The notes: a model not told the origin generated them from the letters alone. 64,000 nucleotides of DNA from Arion vulgaris (GCA_020796225.1 CM036755.1:46847806-46911805), one strand, 5' to 3'; shown: positions 41,280 through 51,285, counted from the first letter of the stretch. Numbers and translations are program-made.

Positions 41280-41862
41280 ATTCTGGGAGTACGTTGTTTG
41301 CAGTTAGGCATAACCTTGATCCCCGGCAACATAAGGTCAACTCGCTCATACAGGAAATCAAATATTCATGTTTAATGGGGGCTGATTTTTGTATATGTTT
41401 GATAGTAACACTGAACTATTACTATTAAACATGTTTTATTTTAGAAACTTCAAGCTGTGGTTATAATGACCTCATCCTTGAATACATTTCTGCAACTTTC
41501 TCTTTAACGTCTGATTGTCTCCTATATTTTATTCAGATTTTATTTGTCAAGTATTCATTGACCTTCCAACTTTTCTCTTCCGCTGCAGATTACTATTTTG
41601 CATGGCCCCCGGCAATATAATGCCGACTAGCTCAGACAGAAAATCGAAAATTCCTGTTTAATGAGGGCTGGTTTTTGTCTATGTTTGATAGAACACTTTA
41701 CGCCTTTTTGCAATTTTACTTAATTGTGTGCGTTCATGGTTAGTGATTACTGAAAAATGTTAATAATACTGATATTCCTTTGTTTTTAATTTAACTTGTT
41801 ACATAATATAACCTTGATTTAACATGTTATGTTGTTTTTTAAATGAATTAGTCTATATACTT
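41280..41862. other. Intron 8 sequence with a diverged direct repeat
   Basis: Two diverged copies, about 300 bp apart, of a stretch with ccccggcaacataagg/ccccggcaatataatg, gaaaatcgaaaattcctg-like and gggctggtttttgtctatg (41320-41405, 41605-41695). An acceptor-like tttattttag at 41435-41444 opens a 58-codon frame; see the rejected list. Otherwise nothing is recognised. Confidence 0.6.
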
Positions 41863-42660
41863 GTATAACAACACTAGAATGTGAGGATCACGCAACAGTT
41901 GTGTTCTTATTTCCTATAATTTTTACTTGAGCCGACCAGCCGTATGTTATCGGAGACCATGGTATAACAACACTAGAATGTGAGGATCACGCAACAGTTG
42001 TGTTCTTATTTCCTATAATTTTTACTTGAGCCGACCAGCCGTATGTTATCGGAGACCATGGTATAACAACACTAGAATGTGAGGATCACGCAACAGTTGT
42101 GTTCTTATTTCCTATAATTTTTACTTGAGCCGACCAGCCGTATGTTATCGGAGACCATGGTATAACAACACTAGAATGCGAGGATCACGCAACAGTTGTG
42201 TTCTTATTTTCTATAATTTTTACTTGAGCCGACCAGCCGTATGTTATCGGAGACCATGGTATAACAACACTAGAATGTGAGGATCACGCAACAGTTGTGT
42301 TCTTATTTTCTATAATTTTTACTTGAGCCGACCAGCCGTATGTTATCGAAGACCATGGTATAACAACATTAGAATGCGAGGATCACGCAACAGTTGTGTT
42401 CTTATTTTCTATAATTTTTACTTGAGCCGACCAGCCGTATGTTATCGGAGACCATGGTATAACAACACTAGAATGCGAGGATCACGCAACAGTTGTGTTC
42501 TTATTTTCTATAATTTTTACTTGAGCCGACCAGCCGTATGTTATCGGAGACCATGGTATAACAACACTAGAATGCGAGGATCACGCAACAGTTGTGTTCT
42601 TATTTTCTATAATTTTTACTTGAGCCGACCAGCCGTATGTTATCGGAGACCATGGTATAA
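41863..42660. repeat. 99-bp tandem array, 8 copies
   Basis: Unit from gtataacaacactagaatg through acttgagccgaccagccg to cggagaccatg; starts at 41863, 41962 and so on. Early copies have tgtgagg/cctata, late ones gcgagg/tctata. 99 is divisible by 3, giving a spurious + frame. Confidence 0.95.
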
Positions 42661-42713
42661 CATTAATATATAACATTTCATTTACTACTTATATGTGCAT
42701 TTGTTTGACTATT

Positions 42714-43243
42714 TATAGCTATGCTACATGGTCTCTGTGGCGTAGAATTTAGGAGCTCGCCTCTTATTTTATAGCTATGCTACATGGTCTCTGTGGCGTA
42801 GAATTTAGAAGCTCGCCTCTTATTCCAACGGTAATCGGTTCACTCCTTCGTGAAGCCATCAAGATATTTTGCTAGAGATCCTTAATCTCAGTGTAGGTGA
42901 AATCGAGTTCCTAGTCCTATCAGAGATGAATAATAAAACGTTGGTCCCGTGTTCAATTTTAGCACGTAAGAGAACACTTGTCATTTCACAATCTGCGAAG
43001 AACAGGCTGGAAAGCCGCTGCCAATGCAAAATTCATTAGAAAGATTTTTCTTCCAAATTCGTACAAAATGTTTTCATCGTCTTCAAAATTACATCGGAGA
43101 TCCTAGCCGGTGCTATGTAGTTCGAGCACTACCTCTGAAATTTTCCTGCATAGGAAAGAGATCGGAGCATACATGGTTACTCACAAAAGTGTAATGATGA
43201 TATTTCTTTCAGTCAATCAATCAATCAATCAATCAATCATTGT
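42714..43243 (+). mobile_element. SINE family C, full length, with duplicated head
   Basis: Reference copy: tRNA-like head (A-box-like TGGCGTAGAATTTAGG, B-box-like GGTTCACTCC), body with gatccttaatctcagtgtag, gttcaattttagcacgtaag and cctgcataggaaagagatc, tail tcaatcaatcaatcaatc. The first 56 bp, containing the promoter-like head, are tandemly duplicated (42714 and 42770). Confidence 0.87.
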
Positions 43244-43346
43244 AACTGTTTCTTGAGAACTCGTAGAAAAGTCACACACAAAAAACAACACAAACAAAAT
43301 TACAATCTTCAACTGTATTCTCATCAAATTCATACATCTTCTACAG

Positions 43347-43449
43347 AAAATGAGAAATGGAACAGATTTGATTTTGAACAAACAAATTGTGAATCATCTA
43401 ATGAAAATGACTACTGTAATGGGCGTCTGCCAAGAAACAGAAACATCAC
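43347..43449 (+). CDS. Receptor tyrosine phosphatase, exon 9: last ectodomain strands
   Basis: 103 bases, phase 1 start and phase 2 end, with the acceptor catcttctacag and the consensus donor gtaagt. It encodes NEKWNRFDFEQTNCESSNEN, then DYCNGRLPRNRNI. The C ... YCNGxL spacing is characteristic of the segment just before the last strands and transmembrane helix in R3 phosphatases; the two cysteines probably pair. A sequon NIT spans the junction with exon 10 (AC|T). Confidence 0.87.
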
Positions 43450-43499
43450 GTAAGTGCTTTATTTGAAATATAGAACACAGCAATAATTCTTATCAAATA

Positions 43500-43765
43500 T
43501 TATAAAGAAATGAAGGTGGAAATATTTAGGTCTTGTTCTTAGATCAGACGAAAAGAGATTAGATCCACAAGTCCTTATGTGGTCACCAGTTGGGAAAACA
43601 AAACGTGGAAGACCTAAGACCACTCTACGAAGAATAATCCTACAAGAAAGTAAACTATTGGGATGTAAAACCATACAAGATCTCCAACTGCTAGCAAAGA
43701 ACCGCATCACATGGAGATCTAAAACCATATGTGCCGCCTTTGGCACGAAAGGAACAAACTAACTA
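43500..43765 (+). mobile_element. LINE 3' fragment, family H
   Basis: Reads LRSDEKRLDPQVLMWSPVGK, TKRGRPKTTLRRIILQES, then ITWRSKTICAAFGTKGTN and a stop: a LINE end of the RGRPxTTxRR type. The last 61 codons are open. Only one copy is seen here. Confidence 0.75.
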
Positions 43766-43799
43766 ACTTTATTTCAATAACATCTGCCAACGAGAGTTG

Positions 43800-44425
43800 G
43801 AAAATGACTAAAGATATAAAAAGTAAGTTCAATGTATAGAAAAATATATGTCTGTGGAAAATAACGAACATAAAATGCGACGAATTCAGGAGAAGTGATG
43901 AAATCAGAGAAATGATCGGGTTAACTACTTCTTTAACTACACACGTCCACTATAAATCAGTAGAACTGGAAAATAAAACAAGTTGATAGCAAAAATGAGC
44001 ACGAAAATTAAACACACAAAAAAAAGGGGAAATATAATTTTGACTTAAAATAGTTGTCTGCGAAAAATAATGAACATAAAATGGAACGAATTCAGGAGAA
44101 GTGATGAAATCAGAGAAATGTCTGGTCAACCACTGGTAACAACTGTTATAAGAATGTGAAGATGGAGATATGTTGGGCATACATTGAGAAGAAATGTCTT
44201 GTTAGTCACTAGTAACAACAGTTTTAAGAAAGAGAGGATGGAGATATGTTGGAAATTTTCTGAGTAGAAATGATCAAAGAATACCAAAGCAGGCAGTGAA
44301 GTGAGAAGCAAAGGATTCAAGAAAGAGAGGTCGCTTTAAGGAAACCCTGAAACGAACTTTACTCAGAGAGACAAGAAATATCGGACACACTTCTATGGAA
44401 ATAATTCAGTGAGTTGCCCAGGACA
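43800..44425 (+). mobile_element. LINE 3' fragment, family I, with internal repeat
   Basis: cgaattcaggagaagtgatg occurs at 43882 and 44089, with tgaaatcagagaaatg after each. Then gatggagatatgttgggcat, gaaaccctgaaacgaacttt. It ends at the left target-site copy of a SINE (44416-44425) and continues to about 44740. Confidence 0.75.
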
Positions 44426-44690
44426 CGCCTGTGTGGTGCCGAGGCCCACAAGGGAAACAAAGAATAGTACCACTGCGACCTACAAGGCATGTCGTAGGTG
44501 GCGACTGATGTAGGGGCCTAGGGAAGCTACCCTAGTAAATAAAAAACGGCGCAGAAGTCTGATATGCTGGTCTACTTGTAGGCGCATAACTGGTACAACG
44601 TACAATCGCTCTTGGACTCAGATCACATACAAACACACAGAGTGATTAACAAGTGGTCGATGTGGATCGTTCGAAGAAGAAGAAGAAGAA
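44426..44690 (+). mobile_element. SINE-like retroposon family D, full length, in a LINE
   Basis: 265 bp from cgcctgtgtggtgccgagg through aaggcatgtcgtaggtggcg, gtaaataaaaaacggcgcag and ctacttgtaggcgcataact to the (GAA)n tail. Flanked by exact GCCCAGGACA at 44416-44425 and 44691-44700. Best definition of the common form of the family. Host: family I LINE. Confidence 0.9.
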
Positions 44691-44974
44691 GCCCAGGACA
44701 GAGCGGAATGGAGAAATTACTAGCAGGTCTTATTTAACTCATACCAGTATGAAAAAAATATATATAATTTATTTAAAACACCTTCATCAAGTACAAATCT
44801 GAATATAAAATGTAGTTTCTTTAATACAAATCTCACTATCCCTTTGCTAGATCTATCGATGTTTTAGTTTCTCTTTGTTCAAATGTATTTTTAATATTAT
44901 TTATTTGTCTGTCACTATTTTTGATGTTTACCTACATGTTGAAATGTTAGGGAATTTTGTTTTGGTTTAACGAT

Positions 44975-45200
44975 GTTGACATCTGAAATGCCACAATGGT
45001 TTGGAGAGAAAGGTAAAGGAAGGCATGGTTCCTGGAATACGTAGCAGAGGACGACCAAGACGAAAGTGGCAGCAGGACATCAAAGAAAACTTGAACATAA
45101 CGCTAGAAGAGGCCGGAGAACTTGCAAGAGACAAAGAGCTTTTCAGGCGGGATGTGATGGATGCGACGTTCCGCAAGGGACATGCTACTACTTGACTTTA
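44975..45200 (+). mobile_element. LINE 3' fragment, family J
   Basis: 64 open codons (45001-45195): GLERKVKEGMVPGIRSRGRP, RRKWQQDIKENLNI, TLEEAGELARDKELFRRDVM, then a stop. Typical LINE protein end (RGRPRRKW). Confidence 0.8.
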
Positions 45201-45424
45201 CGATGTTGATTGTTTGACTGACTGATTGATTTGATTGACTGATTGATTTTAGCATTGCCATTACTCTTCGGGAAATAGACATGGGGCTCTGATCTCTTTC
45301 TTACACAGAAAGATCACAGCGACAGTGCAATAACTCCGTTTCACCGGCAAGAGATATCGATGTAATTTTGAATATGTTGAAAATTGTTGCATGAAATTTA
45401 TTTCAATCTTTTCAATGAATTTTG

Positions 45425-45440
<16 letters not shown>
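45201..45440 (-). mobile_element. SINE family C, 3' part
   Basis: A gactgattgatttgattgac tail, then ttcttacacagaaagatcac and atgtaattttgaatatgttg. A (GA)n tract follows at 45428-45460. Confidence 0.72.

Positions 45441-45460
<20 letters not shown>
45428..45460. repeat. GA dinucleotide microsatellite
   Basis: About 32 bp of pure GA in intron 9. Confidence 0.95.
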
Positions 45461-45463
<3 letters not shown>

Positions 45464-45667
45464 AAAATATCAACATTGGAAATTAGGGTCACGATATACG
45501 TTTGTGAAATTTCATGCTTGGCAACGCCAACCGGTATAAAACTTTATGATAATCTAAAATAATATGATCAAACTTGTTTTTTAGTTTGTTAAAAAACTAT
45601 ATCTTTGGTTCTCTTCTTTTTGTGAGTGTGCTTTTTCTTACAGTTTAATGGAGCTATTGATGCTGTG

Positions 45668-46105
45668 ATCTAATCTTCTTCTTCTTTTATCAGCACACTT
45701 ACCGGGTTGTTAACCCAGTGTCGTGATTTTATGTATTTGTCTTGTGCTTCTCTGGTGACTTGTGTGATGGTTTTCTTAGTCCAATGGCAGAATTCAACTA
45801 CGTTATCTATCCACCTTTTCCTCGGTCTTCCTCTCACCTTCCTTCCTGATATTATGTTGTGGAAAGCTTCATAGGCAGTTTGGTCTGTTCGCATTCTTAC
45901 TAAGTAGCCAAACCACTTCATTCTCTGTTTCGCTATATAATTCAAGCACGGTCTTGTTCCAACCCTTTCTCTGATGCTGATATTCGTTACTCTGTTGATT
46001 CTTGTGTTGTTAGTCACTTTGCGGAGACATCTCATTTCCCATGTTGCTATTTTCTGTGTATGTTTCTTATTCATTGTCCATGTTTGGCATCTAATAACTG
46101 ATATA
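45668..46105 (-). mobile_element. LINE 3' fragment, family D
   Basis: A 134-codon minus frame (45670-46074): KKHTQKIATWEMRCLRKVTN, AKQRMKWFGYLVRMRTDQTA and GRKVRGRPRKRWIDNVVEFC. Longest open family D end in the window; RT domain absent. Confidence 0.86.
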
Positions 46106-46189
46106 ATTGTACCAAGAAAGAAGACATATTTAGTTCTTTCAGGTTTTCTACATACAGTTATATGTCTAATCTAGCGTGTTGAGCACACT

Positions 46190-46370
46190 ATCTGTCCGCC
46201 TGTCCAGCGTGTTCGTAGCGCGTTGACTACGGTGACAAGCTCCTTTGAGTGCGGGTTCAATTCCACTAGCTGGAAGAAAAGCCATAGGTTCACCAGATTT
46301 ACGGTGTCCATGGACCGAGCTGAAGAGCTGAAAGCTCAAGTGCTTCTGGATCTGTAAAAAAAGGAAAAAG
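46190..46370 (+). mobile_element. tRNA-derived SINE, family S2
   Basis: cagcgtgttcgtagcgcgtt, gggttcaattccactagctg, gaaaagccataggttcacc and an A-rich end (ctgtaaaaaaaggaaaaag). Confidence 0.85.
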
Positions 46371-46554
46371 CACACTATCTATGTCAACAAATCTTGGATA
46401 CTCCACACGTTACAGAAAAAAACGCATTAGTACATTTCCCATGCTCTGCTTAAGACGTATACTCATGATCTCATGGAGTGACAGAAGAGCAAATAAAAAA
46501 TGACTTGGAATATGCATTGTTTACTAAGATCTTTGCATACCTATGTTATTTTTT

Positions 46555-46735
46555 CCCGATCCAGAAGCACTTGAGCTTTCAGCTCTTCGGCTCGGTGCCA
46601 TGGACATCCTAACCCTTCGGTTCGGTGCCACGAACACCGTAAATCTGGGGAAATTGTGGCTTTTCTGCCAGCTCGCGAAATTGAACCCGCACTCACAGAG
46701 GGCTAGTCACCCGTAGTTCAACGCGCTACGAACAC
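46555..46735 (-). mobile_element. tRNA-derived SINE, family S2, minus orientation
   Basis: gatccagaagcacttgagct, cttcggttcggtgccacgaa and ttgaacccgcactcacagag, ending gttcaacgcgctacgaacac. Inverted relative to the copy 200 bp upstream, so the pair could fold back in RNA. Confidence 0.85.
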
Positions 46736-46744
46736 ACCTATGTT

Positions 46745-46860
46745 CTTAAAAACCCTCGTCTGTAGCGCTAGGCGAATGGTGCCATAGAACAAACGGGTTG
46801 TGGTTCGAATCCAGTGTTTGGTTGTTTTTTTGGGTTTTTTTACCAAAGTTCATAATACGT
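46745..46860 (+). mobile_element. tRNA-like SINE head
   Basis: A-box-like TAGCGCTAGGCGAATGG and B-box-like GGTTCGAATCC, followed by T-rich sequence. No stem pairing convincing enough for a tRNA gene. Confidence 0.5.
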
Positions 46861-46939
46861 GTACAATGTTTATTAATTGATCATATTCATTGGCTTCTGC
46901 GCTTCCCCTGGGGTTCTTAATACGCCGTATTCTCTTCTC

Positions 46940-47080
46940 TATTCGGGAATATAATGCGAAGAGAAGGTTTAGAACATTTGGTGACAACAGGTAAAATTCA
47001 GGGAAGGAGAAATCGTGGAAGACAGAGGGAGAAGATGTTGGATGGGCTGACTTGATGGTTCGAACACCTATGGACATGTT
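46940..47080 (+). mobile_element. LINE family A fragment
   Basis: ataatgcgaagagaaggttt, agaacatttggtgacaacag and gatgggctgacttgatgg match the middle of family A (1135-1250). Confidence 0.7.
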
Positions 47081-47345
47081 CGGAGTGCTAATGTGATAGT
47101 CATCTGATAACTAATAGACGTGTTGTCAGGGTTCAAGTTCACAGTGGGTGTGGAATATTTTTCCAACTGTAACTGCTCTCAAATCGACGCATCTTCCACT
47201 GAATACCAGAAAAAGCACTGGGAATAAAGGCTGCCAGCTCCAATTTTCGGTTCTATGTTACCTCAGTATTGGTATACAGTTCACAACATTCTTATATTAT
47301 TTCTTACATATATGTCCTGATATTATATTTATTCTCTATTGACAG

Positions 47346-47417
47346 TATTGGTGTTATTGTATGTACGAATGCTGGATGTGAATTGATTCAGTGTAGAGGA
47401 AATTTTTTCTGAAACAG
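47346..47417 (+). CDS. Receptor tyrosine phosphatase, exon 10, with a 1-base frameshift
   Basis: 72 bases between the good acceptor ttctctattgacag and the strong donor cag|gtgagt. In the phase required by exon 9 it reads IGVIVCTNAGCELIQCRGN, then FF and a TGA three codons before the donor. The break sits in a run of six T (47403-47408). With five T the exon is 71 bases, reads on without a stop, gains a sequon in GNFS, and ends in phase 1, exactly the phase of exon 11 (junction codon GCA). The motif is the last ectodomain strand (VxVCTxAG). A sequencing error is more likely than gene death, because all other exons are intact; a real lesion cannot be excluded. Confidence 0.78.
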
Positions 47418-47469
47418 GTGAGTACAACAAGGTCAGGGATATCCCTTCTGTTTTGTTGTTTTGAATGCA

Positions 47470-47745
47470 GCAAAACAATTGGTATATTACTTCTGTTGTC
47501 GAGTAAAACAATTGGTATATTACTTCTGTTGTCGAGTAAAACTAGGGTACATTACTTCTGTTGTCGAGTAAAACTAGGGTACATTACTTCTGTTGTCGAG
47601 TAAAACAAGGTTACATTACTTCAATACTTATGTTTTGTTGATATCTTTTTAATGCGAGTAAAACAATTGGTATATTACTTCTGTTGTCGAGTAAAACAAT
47701 TGGTATATTACTTCTGTTGTCGAGTAAAACAAGGGTATATTACTT
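47470..47745. repeat. 33-bp tandem array, interrupted, about 8 copies
   Basis: Unit acaattggtatattacttct + gttgtcgagtaaa, with subtypes aattggtat and tagggtac; a gap of about 60 bp near 47620-47660. It starts about 50 bases after the exon 10 donor. Confidence 0.9.
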
Positions 47746-47819
47746 CCATACTTATACCTCAACCTCCATCCTCATACTAGAAGTAGTTGTCCTGTATGCA
47801 CCACTTCGCTCAATGAAAG

Positions 47820-47945
47820 ACTGCAGTAACGCTATGTAGCAATGGCTTGATAAAGGCCTGTTGGTCGAAACGGTGCTATGTATTTTTAACATTTTGTAAA
47901 ACTACAACACTTTATTTTATGTGTTTCGCTAATGATCGATTCATT
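47820..47945 (+). repeat. Dispersed repeat with GGTCGAAACG motif
   Basis: ggcttgataaaggcctgttg, gtcgaaacggtgctatg, aaaactacaacactttattt and gtgtttcgctaatg. Fourth copy of the possible Penelope-like terminus. Confidence 0.55.
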
Positions 47946-47954
47946 GTTTTTCTA

Positions 47955-48180
47955 GGGTGTCCTTTCTTTCTTGAAACATGTGTTTTCCACTGCAATGCCT
48001 GCTTTGTTATTTTTTGATCATTTCTTCTTAGACTATGTCCAACATATCACCATCTTCTCCTTCTTACAGCAGTTGTTACTAATGGTTGACCAACCATTTT
48101 TCTGATTTCATCACTTCTCCTGAATTCGACCCATTTTATGTTCATTATTTTTCACAAACATTTATTTTCAAAAGAAATCA
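47955..48180 (-). mobile_element. LINE fragment, family I
   Basis: tgcaatgcctgctttgttat, gatcatttcttcttagacta, ccaacatatcaccatcttct and acttctcctgaattcgaccc: the reverse of 43880-44290. Confidence 0.75.
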
Positions 48181-48204
48181 ATATACTTTCTATATTTTTG
48201 TTTT

Positions 48205-48715
48205 ATTTTTCAACTGTCACTGACATATGTTAGCATTGATACAACATTTAACATCATCAAATAGCTTGTCCTGAGCAGAAATTTGCCACCCCAACAGTCC
48301 TTCGGAATTTCTCGCTCTCTCTCATAGGTCAGATGTCCCACCTCTGCAGCTGTCGTGCTCAAACCATCAGTTACATCCTGAATCCATCTTTTCCGTGGTC
48401 TTCCTCTTCTCCTCTTTGCCGGTATACCTCCTTCCATGATCGTCTTCTCCAGCACTTCGTGTCATTTTATATGTCCAAAATACTTCAATTTTCTATTCGT
48501 TATTTATAGCATCAGCCAGTTTTTTTTAATTTTGAGTTCTTTCTGTATATAGATCTATTTGTTCTCTTCACTGTCCAAGATATACGAAGGACTCTTCTGT
48601 AACACTTATATTCAAAAGCACATATATGTTTTTCTACTGCATTATTAAATGTCCATGCTTCACACCCATATGTTGCCAACATTGCAATCGAAAACTCATA
48701 CGTTTTTCATAATGT
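48205..48715 (-). mobile_element. LINE 3' fragment, family E
   Basis: An 81-codon minus frame (48210-48455) reads LEKTIMEGGIPAKRRRGRPR, KRWIQDVTDGLSTTAAEVGH. Upstream tttctactgcattattaaat and cacacccatatgttgcc match family E at 19545-19620. Frame broken between the two parts. Confidence 0.82.
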
Positions 48716-48721
48716 AATGCA

Positions 48722-48866
48722 CCATCATCATCATCAGGTGCCGTGCCGGATGGCGTAAGCGATCAAGGATCTCCACAAATCTCTGGCTCTGCTATTTGCT
48801 ATCATCTCAGATGTTGACGCTCTTCCGTGTCATGAAGTCAGGCTATCCCAAATTTTGGGACCATAA
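48722..48866 (-). mobile_element. LINE family A 3' end
   Basis: catcatcatcatcaggtgcc (tail), gtgccggatggcgtaagcga and gctatttgctatcatctcag; a MITE (48871) follows. Confidence 0.8.
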
Positions 48867-48870
48867 AGGG

Positions 48871-49036
48871 CAGTGGCGGCTCGTGCTAATTTTTGTTGGT
48901 GGGGCCAGATAAAATTTTCGTAAAAATCATGGTTTTGGATTAGGTTATATTTTAATTTATAAAGTAATAAGTATGCATTACACTTTATTTTTGGTGGGGT
49001 CCGGCCCCAATGACCCGTAATGACGAGCCGTCACTG
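48871..49036 (+). mobile_element. hAT-type MITE, copy 4
   Basis: 166 bp, CAGTGGCGGCTCGTGCTAA to GACGAGCCGTCACTG, with exact 8-bp duplication ATAAAGGG at 48863-48870 and 49037-49044. Confidence 0.95.
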
Positions 49037-49142
49037 ATAAAGGGTATTCTCTATCTCGGCTACGCAAGTTATATATATAGGTGCGACAAGACGAGAAAAC
49101 CATGAAAAATCCCAGTAGATACATAGTTCATAATAGTTCATA
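49037..49142 (-). repeat. Family R, segment left of the 63-bp array
   Basis: ggtattctctatctcggcta, gtgcgacaagacgagaaaac and cagtagatacatag are the reverse of 38570-38645. The right segment is at 50138-50170 (ctaccaacacagaaaggga). Confidence 0.7.
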
Positions 49143-50137
49143 AGTACGGTTCCAACTTCACTACAACGGGTCACCCCATAATTGCTCATTAGATACATCA
49201 ACATAAGTACGGTTCCAACTTCACTGCAACGGGTCACCCCATAATTGCTCATTAGATACATCAACATAAGTACGGTTCCAACTTCACTGCAACGGGTCAC
49301 CCCATAATTGCTCATTAGATACATCAACATAAGTACGGTTCCAACTTCACTGCAACGGGTCACCCCATAATTGCTCAGTAGATACATCAACATAAGTACG
49401 GTTCCAACTTCACTGCAACGGGTCACCCCATAATTGCTCATTAGATACATCAACATAAGTACGGTTCCAACTTCACTGCAACGGGTCACCCCATAATTGC
49501 TCATTAGATACATCAACATAAGTACGGTTCCAACTTCACTGCAACGGGTCACCCCATAATTGCTCAGTAGATACATCAACTAGTACGGTTCCAACTTCAC
49601 TGCAACGGGTCACCCCATAATTGCTCAGTAGATACATCAACATAAGTACGGTTCCAACTTCACTGCAACGGGTCACCCCATAATTGCTCATTAGATACAT
49701 CAACATAAGTACGGTTCCAACTTCACTGCAACGGGTCACCCCATAATTGCTCATTAGATACATCAACATAAGTACGGTTCCAACTTCACTGCAACGGGTC
49801 ACCCATAATTGCTCATTAGATACATCAACATAGTACGGTTCCAACTTCACTGCAACGGGTCACCCCATAATTGCTCAGTAGATACATCAACATAAGTACG
49901 GTTCCAACTTCACTGCAACGGGTCACCCCATAATTGCTCAGTAGATACATCAACATAAGTACGGTTCCAACTTCACTGCAACGGGTCACCCCATAATTGC
50001 TCATTAGATACATCAACATAAGTACGGTTCCAACTTCACTGCAACGGGTCACCCCATAATTGCTCATTAGATACATCAACATAAGTACGGTTCCAACTTC
50101 ACTGCAACGGGTCACCCCATAATTGCTCATTAGATAC
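49143..50137. repeat. 63-bp tandem array, about 16 copies, inside a family R copy
   Basis: Unit agtacggttccaacttcact, gcaacgggtcaccccataat, tgctcattagatacatcaac, ata. In unexpanded R at 38540-38560, gatacatc-type and cagtcaacacagaaaggg-type sequence are adjacent (in reverse), so the array sits between them. 63 is divisible by 3, hence repeated minus frames. Not coding. Confidence 0.94.
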
Positions 50138-50218
50138 ATCTACCAACACAGAAAGGGATTTGTTGGTCTAAAATTATTTTTTTTAAACTGTAATTACTGC
50201 CTGCAATACCGCTTTTTG

Positions 50219-51285
50219 GGCAGTGTAGGACAGGAGGGACAGTGTAGGACAGGAGGGACGTGTAGGACAGGAGGACGTGTAGGACCGGGGACAGTAGAAC
50301 AGGAGGAACCATGTAGGACAGGAGGACCGTGAGGACAGGAGGGACCGTGAGGACAGGAGGGACCGTGTAGGACAGGAGGGACCGTGTAGGACAGGAGGGA
50401 CCGTGTAGGACAGGAGGGACCGTGAGGACAGGAGGACCGAGGACAGGAGGACGTGAGCAGGAGGACAGTAGGAGGACAGGAGGGACAGTGTAGGACAGGA
50501 GGGACCGTGTAGGACAGGAGGGACAGTGTAGGACAGGAGGGACCGTGTAGGACAGGAGGGACCGTGTAGGACAGGAGGGACCGTGAGGACAGGAGGGACC
50601 GTGTAGGACAGGAGGGACCGTGTAGGACAGGAGGGACCGTGTATGACAGGAGGGACAGTATAGGACAGGAGGGACAGTGTAGGACAGGAGGGACCGTGTA
50701 GGACAGGAGGGACCGTGTAGGACAGGAGGGACAGTGTAGGACAGGAGGGACCGTATAGGACAGGAGGACCGGCATGGGACAGGAGGGACAGTGTAGGACA
50801 GGAGAGACCGTGTAGGACAGGAGGGACCGTGTAGGATAGGAGAGACCGTGTAGGACAGGAGGGACCGTGTAGGACAGGAGGGACCGTGTAGGACAGGAGG
50901 GACCGTGTAGGACAGGAGGGACCGTGTAGGACAGGAGGGACCGTATAGGACAGGAGGGACCGTGTAGGACAGGAGGGACAGTATAGGACAGGAGGGACAG
51001 TGTAGGACAGGAGGGACCGTGTAGGACAGGAGTGACCGTGTAGGACAGGAGGGACAGTGTAGGACAGGAGGGACCGTGTAGGACAGGAGGGACCGTGTAG
51101 GACAGGAGGGACAGTGTAGGACAGGAGAGACCGTGTAGGACAGGAGGGACCGTGTAGGATAGGAGAGACCGTGTAGGACAGGAGGGACCGTGTAGGACAA
51201 GAGGGACCGTGTAGGACAGGAGGGACAGTGTAGGACAGGAGGGACAGTGTAGGACAGGAGGGACAGTGTAGGACAGGAGGGACAT
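50219..51285. repeat. 19-bp tandem array, about 55 copies
   Basis: Unit gtgtaggacaggagggacc with acc/aca, gta/gtg and length variants (short units cluster at 50250-50480). Strongly purine-rich + strand. Minus frames of 395 and 363 codons (PSCPTRSLLSYTVPPVLH-type) are artefacts of the stop-free unit. Confidence 0.96.

Noticed and set aside
41445..41620. Acceptor-like site followed by a 58-codon open frame in intron 8
   Set aside because: The first donor-like GT gives phase 2, incompatible with exon 9 (phase 1), there is no likeness to the protein, and exons 8 and 9 already join with an open codon.
45640..45672. Possible small exon after cttacag at 45633-45639 (FNGAIDAVI)
   Set aside because: Ends in a stop within ten codons in that frame, needs the wrong phase after exon 9, and runs into a LINE; exon 10 at 47346 fits better.
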